Positions 22,476 through 34,117 of a stretch of 64,000 nt of DNA are shown in pieces; position 1 is the first letter of the stretch, and each line of letters begins with the position of its first letter. Under the pieces are notes generated by a model. The model searched no databases. It worked only from the letters and a program-made list of their open reading frames with translations, and was not told where the DNA came from. Source of the DNA: Rhypophila decipiens (lineage: Eukaryota > Ascomycota > Sordariomycetes > Sordariales > Naviculisporaceae); assembly GCA_033297075.1 (NCBI GenBank), contig MU858114.1:114940-178939 (forward strand), in the 5' to 3' direction. Both the position numbers and the translations under genes were made by a program.

Positions 22476-24240
22476 TAACGGGTACCATGGCTAGCCCTGC
22501 CTAACAGACGATGGAGGGGGTCTGGAACATGGCTGCAGGACTGTGATTGCTGGCAAAGCCTCTTCTTCCTTGACAGCTTCAAGCAGAAAATGCAAAAGGC
22601 CCGCTTTTTTAGCCCGTCGGAGCGACTCGCCAGCTCCTCCGAGTCATGATTTTCGGCGATACGTATTCATGTTGTCGACGTTTACGCCGTTGAAGGGTCT
22701 TCATACTATCTCGACGGTTATCACGAGCAGACGTTTGAACGCCATGAAACACATGTGAATGAAGGGGGGAAAACAGTTGTGGCTTGCAGAGGAATCGAAA
22801 TTCGAAGGGAAGGGGATCGTGCATGCATGGTGTTAGCGCCAAACAGAAACAAGAGGGGTCGTGAGTGTGTGTGTGATACCCAACGGTGAGGATTCGACTG
22901 GCGAGGTGAGGGCGGCGCCAACGCCAACAGAAGCCAAAGAGGGGATAAATAAGGGTTTTGCTGCTGCTGTCAACTGCCACGAACACGTTTTGCATCGTCT
23001 AGACGTTTGACAGCGTTGAAAACCGCAGGCACTTGAGAAACATATCGGTCAAGTCGTGCAATTCTCGTGTCAAGATGGTCCCTGAAAATAGACACAGAAG
23101 AAGAGCATGTGCCGCGCTCTTTTTATTATGATGACGAACCACCACCAATCCAACAAGTTTCGTCCACGATTAAAGTCGCACAACACAACCAGGGGTAAAT
23201 TTCACCTCCTCTGGTTCTTCTTCCTCGAAGAAGAGGGATGGGTGGAGCAGCCAATCACGGCCCAGGCCGGTAGGGTGTCCCGGAAATTAGGGAGGGGAGG
23301 CTTCTCATCTCGATTGCGAGAGCCAATTGTTTTGGATTTGTTGCTCTGCTTCTCGACCACAACCGGGTCTTCTCTGGTCTCCAGGCAGTCAATAAAAAAC
23401 AAGCATTCAAAGCAAACACGCCCGCCAAGGCAACAGCGGGTTTTGGCGAGCTGGTGGTCGTGCCTTTGGGCCGGGAGTGATGGGTTCACGGAAATGATGC
23501 AATCCATGTCTTCATGCGTTGGAAAAGCCACAATGTGGGGCACGGAGACGCAAGCCACGGGCCAACTGCCGGTCGGGTCGCGGGCCCGCTCCGATCCGAT
23601 TGCCGACTTCCACCGTTAGTCCGGACCCACAGGGCCGGAGCTGCTCCGAAGGTCCAACATCTCTCAATACTAGACCCGGCGGCCTTGATTGCATTGTTGA
23701 GACAATAACTATTTTTGTCTACTGCGTATGACAAGATCGAGTGTTCCTGGTCTCATCATGTAAGGCTCAGGTGATTTGTCTTTCGGTTCTTTGCGATGTC
23801 TTTCCTGGGACAGGGACCTTGGTAGTACCTGCCAGGTATGATGACTCGGTATTATGAAGTTTGTTTCCATGCCTGGGGCAATGACGTCCAGAAGATGATC
23901 CCGATTTCTGTGGAAGCTGTAGGATTCCGGGGTGAGTAACGGCCTCACCCACACCGCAGCTCCTTCAATTGTCACGCATCTCGTCGCATCTGGCCACCTC
24001 GTGCACTATTCCGGTCCTTTATGATTTCGTCCCAACGGTACGGCCGCCGGCATAACAGGTGAGCTCGGGGCGGAGCGTCTAGGCTGTTCGGCTGACCTGG
24101 AATCCCAGATCGGACATCAGGTGCCCGTTCCATCTCAACCTGGACCAATTTACCCGCTCCGACTGACCGGCCCGTGACGCGGCGGCGTGATTTGAAGGAA
24201 GGAAGGAGACTATCGAGGACTTTCGAACCTTCCTGCTCTG

Positions 24241-24250
24241 TCTATATATT
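24241..24250 (+). promoter_or_regulatory. Possible TATA box of the cyanovirin-like gene
   Basis: The sequence TCTATATATT lies about 145 bp upstream of the ATG at 24390, followed by a CT-rich stretch, a common arrangement before fungal transcription starts. Position only; not tested. Confidence 0.35.
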
Positions 24251-24389
24251 CTACTCCTCCATTGCCTCAGCTCAAAAAGTTAACAACAAGAAGCATCGTT
24301 TGCCTTTTTTCATATCAAACAAAGACGACTTCAAAGCCCTCAAAACTCGCTGTTCTTCTCTCGATCGCGAGCCTTCACAACCCGAGAAG

Positions 24390-25110
24390 ATGCATCCTTA
24401 CACCGTCATCGTCGGCCTTCTGGCCTCCATTCCTTCGGCCATCGCCGCCCCAGGCACCGCGGCCCTCGTCCATCGCGCTGCCGACAACGGCTATAGAGAT
24501 TTCCAGAAGAGCTGCTCAGATGTCACCCTGGTTGGCACTCACAACGCTACCCTCCGCGCCTCGTGCGAGATCGAGGATCCTAACAACGCGGCACCTGCTC
24601 ACCTTATCACCGAGCTCGACCTGAACCAATGCCTCGGTTACGATGAATCGTACCAGTCGATGATATTTCAGCCCCTGTAAGTTGCCGATTAAGCTTCTTC
24701 TCGACGCCCACGTTCCAAGACACCGTCCCCGTCACTCGATGATGGAAGGAAGAGAATGGGGAGAGGACCAAAAGCGGGATAACCACCACACGGCAATGGC
24801 TAACACGTGAATCCCCCAACAGCGGAAAGTTCACCAATGAATGCAATGACAATTCCTGGCTCGAGGACAAGGCCCAGCAGCCTGAGAAGTGGGGTCCCTC
24901 GTGGTACCTGACGTCCACCTGCTGGCCTCAGGGCGACCGCAGCAGGCAGGGCGCTACATCTCAAATGGACCTGAGTACGTCTAGTCGTGTCCATACTGGC
25001 AAGAAATTCCAGTACCCGTTTGTCCACTAACACCCCCTGCAGACTACGGCGTCAGCAACCAAAAGGGCCACCTGGCCTGTAATGGCGGGCTGGGAGTCAT
25101 CGTCCCCTAG
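24390..25110 (+). CDS. Secreted cyanovirin-N homology (CVNH) lectin-like protein
   Basis: Small secreted protein of 168 residues from three exons: 24390-24676, 24823-24974 and 25043-25110 (introns of 146 and 68 bp, both in frame). The N-terminus is a signal peptide (VIVGLLASIPSAIAA, cut probably near residue 20). The mature part shows two related halves typical of the CVNH fold: first DFQKSCSDVTLVG...LRASCEIED...TELDLNQCLG, then GKFTNECND...WYLTSTC...SQMDLNYGVSNQKGHLAC. In known fungal CVNH proteins this fold binds mannose-type glycans, but sugar specificity varies and cannot be read here. The single domain plus signal peptide argues for an extracellular or wall role. The gene stands alone, with more than 2 kb on each side lacking other genes. 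Confidence 0.8.
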
Positions 25111-27368
25111 ATTACCACCGACTGCTCTACCCTTGACACGTTTGATTGGCTTGTCAGCCTAACTTTCGCATGATCCCGGGACTCAATGGAGCGTCTAACA
25201 ACGCTGGAGTTTTGGTACTTTACACAGGTGGACGGTGTAAGGGGTCAAGGGTCACAAACCGGGGCAGAATGATCAAGGTCATACAAATGCTTTGGACTGT
25301 AGTGGCTATCAGAAGCATATGAAGTTCTTCTCCATGGCAGACACGTCGTCTATCTTGGAGATTATCCCTGCTGAGTGGATAAGGGTGGCTTGTTGGTAGG
25401 TAGGGCTCTCTTTCTTTTCGGCTTGTCTTGCCTCGGCGAGGAGGATTAGGATGAACTCAACGGGACGGGAAGATTAGTGCCAGCGAGACACACAAAAATA
25501 CAAGTCATCTTACCTATAAATGCACGTCATACCTCGTTGACTACCAGCAAAAAAACAAAGCATGTCTCGATCTCGCAAACACGAACAGACAAGTGAAGAT
25601 CCATCCACCATTAGAGAAGACGTATCAACGGTACGGTCATGGACCATCACTATCATACTCCTGAGCCAGCCATGGGTGTATGTCAAATAACCTCCAGCTT
25701 TGGAACAACCCGACGTAACAAACAAAGCTGACAGTCCCGACTGACAGATCTCACAGTAACACTCGAAATTCGACGTTAAAGTTTCCCCCCTCCCCTCCTG
25801 GCATATATCTTCTACCCTTCCTCGTCTCGTCCTGAGAAGTAAAAAGTCCGGAAGGCAAGAATATGATCTGCTGATAGCTACCTGGTAGCTATGTATTCTC
25901 ACAGCCAGGGCGTAGTACCACCCACCCCAGATACCTGCGTAAAGGGGATGATACATCTAGTTCGGGCAAGGGGTGACATTTATTATATAGGCTAGCGGCC
26001 TTCTGAATGACAGACACCCTTATGGTATGCCTTGCTTGACCAGATTAGATGCCGTCAGTAACTCTCTCATACACCTTTTCTTGTTGGTAATTAATAATGA
26101 CCCGTGTCGGTGCGTGAGGCACGATACACTTGCAAACAGGGACGCCCTCAACAGAGTTATTATGCCTTCTTCACCCATTTTCATGCCTTTAAAATTTTCC
26201 TCATACGCCTTTCATTATAAGTGATGTAGCCTTGTGTGAGTGGGTGAGACGTGAGAAACCTCCCAATAACACCACTACGCTTGTTTAACCAGACTAAATG
26301 CATTTTATAACTCTCAGACTTTTATCATCAGCGATGATGGATTTGTGGTTCGGAATAGGATGACCCGTGTAATAAGAACCTGGAGGATGTTTGTGAAGCT
26401 TGTATTCGTCCATCATGAACCGCACCAAAGGAATTGTTGATTGCCAAGACAGATTGCCGCAAGAACGGCTGTATGAAACAGCGATGATGATTAACGAATG
26501 AATATTAGCATATAATATATATAATTGTTTGAGAAAAATGCTTTATATGTACAAATATATTGCAATCTGGTCGTCCAGTCCTGTTGCTTCTTCAGTGGGA
26601 ACGAGCGAAAACTGTGCAAAGACAGCATCGATGCACAAAAGCGAGGAGCTCAGTTTGGGAATAGGGGCTGGATCGCGCGGCTGTTCCCAAACAGCGAGCG
26701 ACTGAAATGGCGAACGGAGGAGTGCAAAGGCAAGCAAAAGACCAAGGCCAAAAAGTCAAACCCAGGTTCCATGATAATGATGATCCTACGTAACCAGCAA
26801 AAAAAAAAAGACACCAGTCTCTGAACTCCAACCTCCCTCCCGAAAGCCATAAGAACCTGCATGAGTTGAATATTGTGTATTTTGGTCGACTTTTACCTCG
26901 CTTTGGCACCCCTTTAGGAGTTGTCGTTCGCTGGACAGTCCCTCCGCGGAGAGTAGCAGCCGGGCCATCCGAACCCGCCTATCACCGGCTTTGTCCCTTT
27001 TTAAATCATGTCATGCCCGAATCCAACTCTCCTCTTTTATCTTCCCCTCATTTGAACATTTAACAAGTTCTCGATCTATTATCTTCCTTTCTCCAGCTCC
27101 TGACTCTATCATTCAGCCAACAATTACTCCTTCTATATCGAGCAAGAACAAATGCACTTTTTGGATGCTTCGCCGCCGAACAACCGAGCCGGCATCAAAT
27201 GGCTAACCTTGCAATCTGTATCCAAAAAGATAGCTCCCTGGGGTGGACCGTTACTTGTCGCAATGGAGACAACATCACACCGTCTAAATAGAATAAAATT
27301 CGATCCGAGCTGTTTACCGGAGAACACCCGCCGCTGCGTGTGTTTTGCGCGCACCCAGGCCAAACTGC
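25111..27368. other. Long intergenic region
   Basis: About 2.26 kb between the convergent lectin and desaturase genes. It has AT-rich patches (26480-26560) and no ORF with recognisable features. It probably holds both 3' UTRs; nothing else seen. Confidence 0.5.
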
Positions 27369-28870
27369 TTAAGAAGGAGGAGCCATCTTGGCAGGCTTGA
27401 CGCCGAGACCGTTACGGTTCCTGAAAAAGAGAACGCCCTTGGCGGGACCCTCGGCGCCCTCGGTGGGCTCGACCCATTGGCACCAGCGCGCACTCTTCCA
27501 CATGGCCTTGATGAAGCCGATGGGGCCCTCGGACACGTCGGAGCGGTAGTGGCGGCCCATGATGGGCTTGATGGCCTCGGTGGCCTCGTCGGCATTGTAG
27601 AAGGGGATGGTGCTCACGTAGTGGTGCAGAACGTGGGTCTCGATGATGCCGTGGAGGAGGTGGCGGCCGATGAAGCCGAACTCGCGGTCGATGGTAGCGG
27701 CGCAGCCACGGACATAGTTCCACTCCTCAGCGGTGTAGTGGGGAAGCGAGGGATCGGTGTGCTGGAGGAAGGTGATGGCGACTAAGAGACAGTCGGTTAG
27801 TATTGCACCATGAAATACATCCAAGACAAAGACTTACCGAGCCAGTGGTTGACCCACAGATACGGAAGTCCGTACCAGACAGCCATGTTAGACCAGCCAA
27901 ACTTTTGTCCAAGGAAGTAGAGGGCAGTGAAGGCGATGCCGAGACCGATATCAGACATGACAATGAGCCAAGCATCACGAGCCTCGTACAGAGGGCTGGA
28001 AGGATCAAAGTGGTTGACGCCACCGCCGAAGCCGTTGTGCTTGCCCTTGCCGCGTCCCTCGCGCTGTCTCTCGTGGTAGTTGTGGCCAGTGACGTTGGTG
28101 AGGAGGTAGTTGGGCCAGCCGATCAGCTGCTGTCCGAGGAGGTGGATGAAGGTGTAGAGGGGAGTCTCCTCGGTCAGCTCAGAGAGCTCGTGGGCGAGGC
28201 GGCCGATGCTGCGGGCGCGCTCCTCACGGGTGCGAGGAACAAAGACCATGTCGCGCTCCATGTTGCCGGTGGCCTTGTGGTGCTTGCCATGGCTGATCTG
28301 CCAGCTGAAGTAGGGGACGAAGAGAGACGAGTGGAGGACCCAGCCGACCACGTTGTTGAATCGCTGCGAGGGCGAGAAAGCGCCGTGGCCGCACTCGTGG
28401 GCCAGAACCCAGAGACCAGTGCCGAACAGACCCTGCAAGAAGGTGTAGATGCCCCAGAGGACGACGCGGGCAGCCTTGGAGGGAACGTATTCGGGAGTGA
28501 CAAAGTTGTGCCAGAGGGTGAAGGTGACGGCCAGGTAGAGCATGTCGCGGAAGACATATGACATGCTCTTCACGTACGAGCGCTCGTAGCAGTGCTTGGG
28601 GATGGCATCGCGGATGTCCTTGACCGTGTAGTCGGGCACCTCGAACTCGTTTCCGTATGTGTCGACCAGCTTGCCATAGTGCTTAGTGGCGGGCTTCGCA
28701 GCGTCGGCAGAGGCCAGGGAGGACAGCGAGGTGGAAGAGGCCGACTGCCGAGGCGAGCCAATTGGGCTGGCATCGGCTGTGGAGGGAGAGGACTCGGTGT
28801 CAGTCGCAGTCGTCCGCCGGAGAATTGGGTTCCTGGCCGCCGGCTGGCTAGAGGTTGTCTTTGCAGCCAT
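27369..28870 (-). CDS. Delta-12 (oleate) fatty acid desaturase
   Basis: ER membrane di-iron desaturase that converts oleoyl to linoleoyl chains on phospholipids, using cytochrome b5 as electron donor (family knowledge). It has 481 residues from two exons (28870-27838 and 27781-27369) with a 55-bp intron. The three histidine boxes are intact: HECGH at 158-162, HGKHH at 194-198 and HVLHH at 394-398. The context words (LAHECGHGAFS, SHGKHHKATGNMERD, THVLHHYVSTIPFY) match fungal delta-12 enzymes better than delta-15, though bifunctionality cannot be excluded. Hydrophobic spans lie near 108-118, 140-157 and 290-325. Residues 1-60 are a Ser/Thr-rich leader. The frame is open for 91 codons upstream of 28870 but contains no ATG, which fixes the start. 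Confidence 0.93.
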
Positions 28871-31467
28871 GTTCAAGAATTTGCTGCAATCAATGCGGCC
28901 TTGCGTCGGGTGTCGCGAAGTATAAATCGTGGGGTCTTGTGCACCAACTAAGGGACAGGACGCTTCAGTCAACCTCGAAGAAATGGCAAGGTAAAAAAGA
29001 AAACCGTCGACAGTTTTCTTTGGTCCCACAAGACAACGTGGTGAGAGGCGGGAGGGGGAGAAGGAGGTTACGAGGGAGGGGGGAAAGGAGAAAAGATAAC
29101 GGCTGTGAGAGGGAATGAAGTCTTTTTCTTTCACACCACACAAAAAAAGTACTCAAGCTTCCGTGGCTGCGTGGGTCGGTTTGTAACTTCAAGGTTGAAT
29201 TGTTGGGAGCTGCCCTGTATGAACAAGGCCCAGTACGGGTGCGTGCGGAAATGGGGGGCGCGTTCTGGAGCGTCAATTGGCACCGCAGGAGCCAGTGTTG
29301 TGGTTGGTGGGTACGCTGTGTCTCCTTGTAAGCCTTCGAGGTTGCACAATCAATCTTTTTAACAGTTGGGTGCCTCTTTGTTTCCGACCTTGACCAAATA
29401 AAAAGAATATCTTGTTACATATAAAGGACTTCTATGCAATGGCCTTCAAAGATGCAAAAAAACTGTTGCTGTCGTTTGTTGATGTCATGCCTTTTTCTTT
29501 AGTGCTCCATTGGCTGACTGGAGCAGTTGATCTGATTCACCAGCCCATCAGGCTCTGCATGAATATCTGCAACCTTTGGCCACTTCACCCTTCTCGACGA
29601 AGGCGACTGACACTTTTAGGGGAGGTGTCTAGAACTCCTGAAACTAAACTCCCCTATCTTGTATCCAGCCCCCCACTGATCTGACCGAGCAAAGGCCCAA
29701 TTGGCAGGTCTGTGGTTCGATAACTGATCGGCTGCCGAGGGTCGTATCAGCGGCCTCCCTCTCAGACATTAGAGAGGCTTCACCGCCTCTGTTGTTTCTG
29801 TGTTTTCGGGAACAAATGCCCATTGGACAAGTTTGGGGAGTGACAACGAAAAGAGAGACTGTTAGGTGCGCACATGGTGGCCCGGTGTGGTGCGAGCTAA
29901 GACCTTCATCATCCATGGCTTGCAATGAGCGAGCTGAATAGGGCACTTGGGCACTCCCACAATGCTGTGAAGCATCAATATCACGGGCAGTTTTGTATGC
30001 TGATCTTGCCGAGGCCCGACCAAATGTTTTGCCAAATTGGATAGGCTAGGAAAGATGGGAAAATATTAGTGGCCAGACGGAAAGTTATCGAGGATCGCCC
30101 ATCCTGCAGTTCCCGTTCCCTCTGTTGTGCATCACACCATCATTCCCATCCCGTCATTTCAGCAGCTCCAGCCTTCTTTCTGTGTTTCGTCCCATTGTGC
30201 CAGACTACAGCATTTCGCAGTATTGATTGCTCATGTCAGCTGTCAGATTGCCATTTATCTTCATCGGACGGGCCAGGCTGCTTTACGTGGTCCAGCACTG
30301 TATGGATACATGGCTCGAATGGCGACTTTTATATCGGGGTTCTGGATCCAGCCCCTGAAAAGCGGCAAAATAAGGTGGGACCCCTGAATGGGTCTTGGGA
30401 GGGAAACTGCGGGGGCGGGGTTACGCTGGGAACTCAAGGTGAGGAAAGTCCATTGGCAATTCAAAAAGTCAATTGGTTGATTTGGTTCATTCGCCTCTCC
30501 TCCGTGGAATGGAAAATGCATAGCGAGGCTGCTTCATCAAGATGGAATCACAAGCTTGTGAATTGCATGTGCTTCGAGCGAAAAAGGAGAAAAAGCGAGA
30601 AGGGCGGAGCTGTGAGGTTTTCTGTTGGGGAAACTTGAAGAGGAGGTTTCGTTTTTGTTGAGGCCTGTCTTGCTTGGCCGTGAAGACACTTCTCAAACCC
30701 CTGCAAGTGTGTTCTGCAGGGCAGGCCAGCCCGGCAGCCCCACGTTGCAGTCCCGGCCTCGGGAAGGCTTGGTTACTACCGCGATTTTCGAGGTCGGGAA
30801 GCAGGTGAACAATGGAAGAGCGAGGTCTCGAAAGGCATCAGATCACGATACGTATCAGCCTATCAGGATTGCTCTTGATGCTACTCGGAAGTTTGCAGAC
30901 GGTGTGCTTCTCACGCCAGATTCGGTTGCAACTGGAATCCGGGAATCCGAAATCGATGCACAAACTTCTTCAATGTTGGTGGAGCTGTGAGTTTTATTCT
31001 CCGTCCAAGAACTTTGGGTGCCAACTGTCAAGGAAGCGACAATTTGACAAGTGGACTTCGATCTGCACAGACCTTCGCGGTCGCCCTCATCGATAAGGGT
31101 TAGGGTCACGTTGGATAAGATGCGATAGATGAGCAGATAAGGAGTTCTCATTGAAACCTCAAGACGCGACAACCGTGACGTGTTTTGGATTCAACCGTCT
31201 GAACACCACCACCACCCTATCATCATCACCGCATATCACTACACCACTGTGACAATGCAGTGACCAATGCTACTCAGATTGAGATTCAAGTCTCCACTGC
31301 GCTACTCCTCTGTACCTGGCTTGTTCTCTCCTCGGAGCATCACAGGATTGCACGAATCTCTATTCATATACGGATAACTGGCAGACAGTGAGAATATGCT
31401 TGGCCTGTAGCCTCAAGTGAGGATTTGACCCAAGGCTCGCCACTCAAGCCCAGGTTGGTATATGTCG
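28871..31467. other. Long intergenic region
   Basis: About 2.6 kb starting with the desaturase leader and promoter. I see no ORF with domain or composition support; the 189-codon frame at 30069-30638 (+) lacks any recognisable feature. Nothing else identified. Confidence 0.5.
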
Positions 31468-31845
31468 TCACTCTCGCCTGTTCTGCTCTCGTCTTCGCGC
31501 AGCTCGTTGGTCATTCACTTCTTCCCTTCGCGGCATGACCTCGGCGAGGCCCGGTGTGCTATCAAAATCGACATTGTCTCCCTCATCATTGTCGTCTGGA
31601 CCAACGCTGTCGTCAAGCTCGTCGGACTGGTCACTCGCGACCTCCTCTTCATCTCCTTTTCCCCTCTCTGCTTCTGCCGCTTCCTCTGCTTGAGTAGTCT
31701 GTTTGTGCCATTTTTGGGGTTTGGCCAGATGAAATGGATGTAGCATCATCCTCAGCTGCGTAGACCTCTGCGCCATATCCGTGTTATTGTTTAGGCTGTC
31801 TTGAAAATTGGGACAGTCTTGATCTCCCTTGCGAAAGTCTTCCAT
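31468..31845 (-). CDS. Candidate small acidic protein (hypothetical)
   Basis: Open frame of 125 codons from ATG 31845. I do not recognise it. The N-terminal half is polar with a short basic/hydrophobic segment (MLHPFHLAKPQKWHK). The second half is strongly acidic (EEEVASDQSDELDD, DDNDEGD) and the last 20 residues are Arg-rich. Composition and codon use look more protein-like than the other frames in this gap, but there is no homology evidence, and an upstream exon could exist. It may be a genuine small nuclear-type acidic protein or a chance frame. Confidence 0.3.
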   Translation of the reverse strand: MEDFRKGDQDCPNFQDSLNNNTDMAQRSTQLRMMLHPFHLAKPQKWHKQTTQAEEAAEAERGKGDEEEVASDQSDELDDSVGPDDNDEGDNVDFDSTPGLAEVMPRREEVNDQRAARRREQNRRE

Positions 31846-32146
31846 CAAGACCCTCTCTCCTCTTGGTCCAATTCACAATTTCGTTGGTCATCTCTGAGAC
31901 GGCATTGAGTACGGATTAATATGGAAGAAGCTGCCTCCTGTTCCATCCCTTAGCTGCTTGTTGGGAGCCCTTGAGGGCGCGCATCAAATCTCGCTGTCTC
32001 TGCGTGTCCAGAACCGTGAGACCCCCTGGTGGGAATATCAAAGTCTAGCCATCCCGCCCAACAAAACCTTCCCCTGCCTCTAGAGGGCATATATACAACT
32101 TCCAGCATACCCCTATTACCAAAAAGCCACAAAAAGTGACTCGGAA

Positions 32147-32277
32147 GCCCCCGCAGCTCAGTGGTCTGAGCGCGGGCCAGCGTTGATATTTCACACAGCG
32201 TTTTCTAGCGATTTACCCAAACTCTATTCGAAATCATCAGCGCTGGGCCGGTTAGCGGTTCGATTCCGCTCAGGGGC
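32147..32277 (+). tRNA. tRNA-like gene with long probable intron, isotype unresolved
   Basis: Shares its ends with the 11305 locus: acceptor 5' strand GCCCCCG, D-arm GCTC/GAGC, T-arm AGCGG-TTCGATT-CCGCT, and 3' strand CAGGGGC with one C-A mismatch in the acceptor stem. The central region is about 80 nt and contains a strong helix (GGCCAGCG with CGCTGG-GCC, one bulged G) around an AU-rich insert. That helix could be the anticodon stem extended by an intron. Reading it so puts U-U-G-A-U-A in the loop, but the anticodon stays uncertain. The internal motif CAGCGT-x-GAT-x-TTT is shared with the 11305 locus. Confidence 0.6.
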
Positions 32278-32278
32278 A

Positions 32279-32781
32279 TGGTCTTTTCTTTTTGCTGGGT
32301 AGTTTGGGTACTGGCATCCTTTCTTTTTTTTGTCTTGGGAAAAAAAAGTCCTTCTCTTGCTGCTCAAACATCAACCTGTGTAAATGAAATAAGGGGCCAC
32401 CCAAACTCCGGGTGGCTTCATCTACCGACGGTCATGATGGTACCCCGGGTTCTCTTGGTTCCCGGGAGTAAGCACGCGTTGCCCTTCAAGTTGCTGCGCA
32501 GAAACACACCGTGGCCCAGTTCTTTTGACGGGCTTCGAGTTTGTGGACGCTAGGACGAGGACACGGTCTTGGTCTGGGCAAGAAGGTCCCTTTTGTTCAT
32601 GGTGGTAACCATTCCTCCTTTGATGCCATAGCATTGGGAATTTCAACAGATGAGACAGTGCTCAGGAAAAGGTATGTGGTAGAGTGCCTTGGATCCTTTC
32701 CTGGCGATAACGCGAATCTTGATAAGAAAAAGGACGACCACTACTTCGTATATCTATCTACCAACCCGTAAGACCAATCTA
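32279..32781. other. Intergenic region
   Basis: Short gap between the tRNA-like gene and the 3' end of the flavoprotein gene. It contains T-rich sequence just after the tRNA (32284-32350), which includes possible RNA polymerase III terminators. Nothing else seen. Confidence 0.5.
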
Positions 32782-33546
32782 CTACTCCTTCTTCTCCCCA
32801 TCAGTCTCCTCAAAAACCAAGCCCACAAAGCTCTCCCAAGCCTTTTCCACCTCCCCCTTTCTTTCCAGCCACTCCTTCCTAGTACACTCTCCCAAAGCCC
32901 CCTGCAGCGTAGCCCCAAGGGCATCAGCTCCATACCCCAGTTCAGTCTTATTCTCCGAACTAAACGGCAATTCCACCTTTTCCTGCACAACCTTTAATCC
33001 CATCCCTGTAAGAATACCTCTCAAGTGTTCCCCGGCCAGATTCCCCCCCTTGACACCATATGTGACTATCATGACCGGCTTCCCGTTCCACTCGTTCTTG
33101 AGGTAATCAATCGCGTTCTTGGTGCCCCCCGAGGCCGAGTAATTATACTCTGGGCAGACGAGGACATACCCGTCGTGGGACTTGATTTCGTTGGACCAAG
33201 AGACTGCGACGGGGTTTGTGAATTGGGTGGGACCGCCGGGGGCGCCGAGCATGGCGGGGACTATGAAGGGCTCGTTGTAGACTGGGAGGGGGAACGAGGC
33301 TAGGTCGAGCTCCTTTAGGGTGATGGACGACGGACTTGTCGAGGCGGCGGTGGTGGTGGAATTGACCTGGGAAGAAACAGCTTGGACGGTAGCAGACTCG
33401 GGGGAAAGGACCTGGGGAGTTGCCGAGAGGATGGAATGGATGAATGAGGCTACCGAGGGCCCTACGCGGGGGGTGCGGGTTGACATTGTTATCAGGGCGA
33501 TGGACTTGGGAGCGGCCTTGGACTCGGGGGATGTTGAGACGGCCAT
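32782..33546 (-). CDS. NADPH-dependent FMN reductase-like flavoprotein
   Basis: Flavodoxin-fold protein of 254 residues in a single exon, probably cytosolic. The fold begins with KSIALITMSTRTPRVG, where the first strand and flavin phosphate-binding loop of the family lie. The second FMN-contact motif CPEYNYSASGGTKNAIDYL is well preserved, followed by GKPVMIVTYGVKGG. Proteins of this family reduce FMN or quinones with NADPH. A Ser/Thr-rich insertion (about residues 50-75) separates the first strand from the LKELDLASFPLPVYNE segment. The ATG at 33546 (MAVSTSPESK) is chosen over an upstream in-frame codon because the preceding 39 codons look like leader. Substrate unknown. Confidence 0.85.
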   Translation of the reverse strand: MAVSTSPESKAAPKSIALITMSTRTPRVGPSVASFIHSILSATPQVLSPESATVQAVSSQVNSTTTAASTSPSSITLKELDLASFPLPVYNEPFIVPAMLGAPGGPTQFTNPVAVSWSNEIKSHDGYVLVCPEYNYSASGGTKNAIDYLKNEWNGKPVMIVTYGVKGGNLAGEHLRGILTGMGLKVVQEKVELPFSSENKTELGYGADALGATLQGALGECTRKEWLERKGEVEKAWESFVGLVFEETDGEKKE

Positions 33547-33830
33547 TTTGAGCTTATGAAGAAGATGGCTAGATAGAGGGTTGATTGGATGGTAAAGCAA
33601 AAAAACCTGCTGTCCTGGACTGAATTGCGCTGGCGATGAGATGAGAGCAAGAACTTGAAGCACAACGAGGAAAGGTGACTGGCAGTTTTATACACATCTC
33701 GAACAACTGTTTATCCCGAACCTGACGGTATCATCAACCACCGAACAGAGCGGAGACGGAGATAAGGAGAGACCATGGCCCGCCGCAGGTTGGTAAACAC
33801 GGCACAAATCACCATCCTATGGCAAGGAGG

Positions 33831-34117
33831 ACCGCGCGGTGACTCGACCGCTATCATATCTGACTGTGGAGTTCAAACCAGGAAAAGGAATAGAAACCAT
33901 GCAGAGACAAAAGATGGATTATAAATCCATTTCCCGTTGAAGCAGATCGGAAGATAGCATATGTGGTTCTCACAAGCTCCAAAATGTGGAAAAAGGGGTC
34001 GGCGGGATTGTTTGGTTGCTAATCCCGCGCGGCTTAAAGCGCCCGCAAGCAGCCCGCCCAACTCCGCGCGCGATGGTGGTCGTGGCCAAACAAGATGACT
34101 AAGTCTTACCGCGCGGT
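33831..34117. promoter_or_regulatory. Cluster of three CCGCGCGG palindromes
   Basis: The palindrome CCGCGCGG occurs at 33832-33839, 34025-34032 and 34109-34116; the first and third extend to the 10-bp palindrome ACCGCGCGGT. They lie about 290, 480 and 560 bp upstream of the flavoprotein ATG and on the 3' side of CCT2. The CCG/CGG half-sites are the kind recognised by Zn2Cys6 proteins, so a regulator site is plausible. This is inference only. Confidence 0.4.

Larger units (their letters stand above)
21239..24389. other. Long intergenic region
   Basis: About 3.15 kb between the divergent TBC and cyanovirin-like genes. No ORF has domain support; frames at 23107-23619 (+) and 23202-23558 (-) overlap each other and look like chance. 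The left part is probably the TBC promoter and leader, the right part the lectin-gene promoter. A 7-bp inverted repeat sits at 22453-22475. Confidence 0.5.

Noticed and set aside
28871..29143. Upstream in-frame extension of the desaturase
   Set aside because: Open for 91 codons but begins at TTG and contains no ATG; it is leader sequence.
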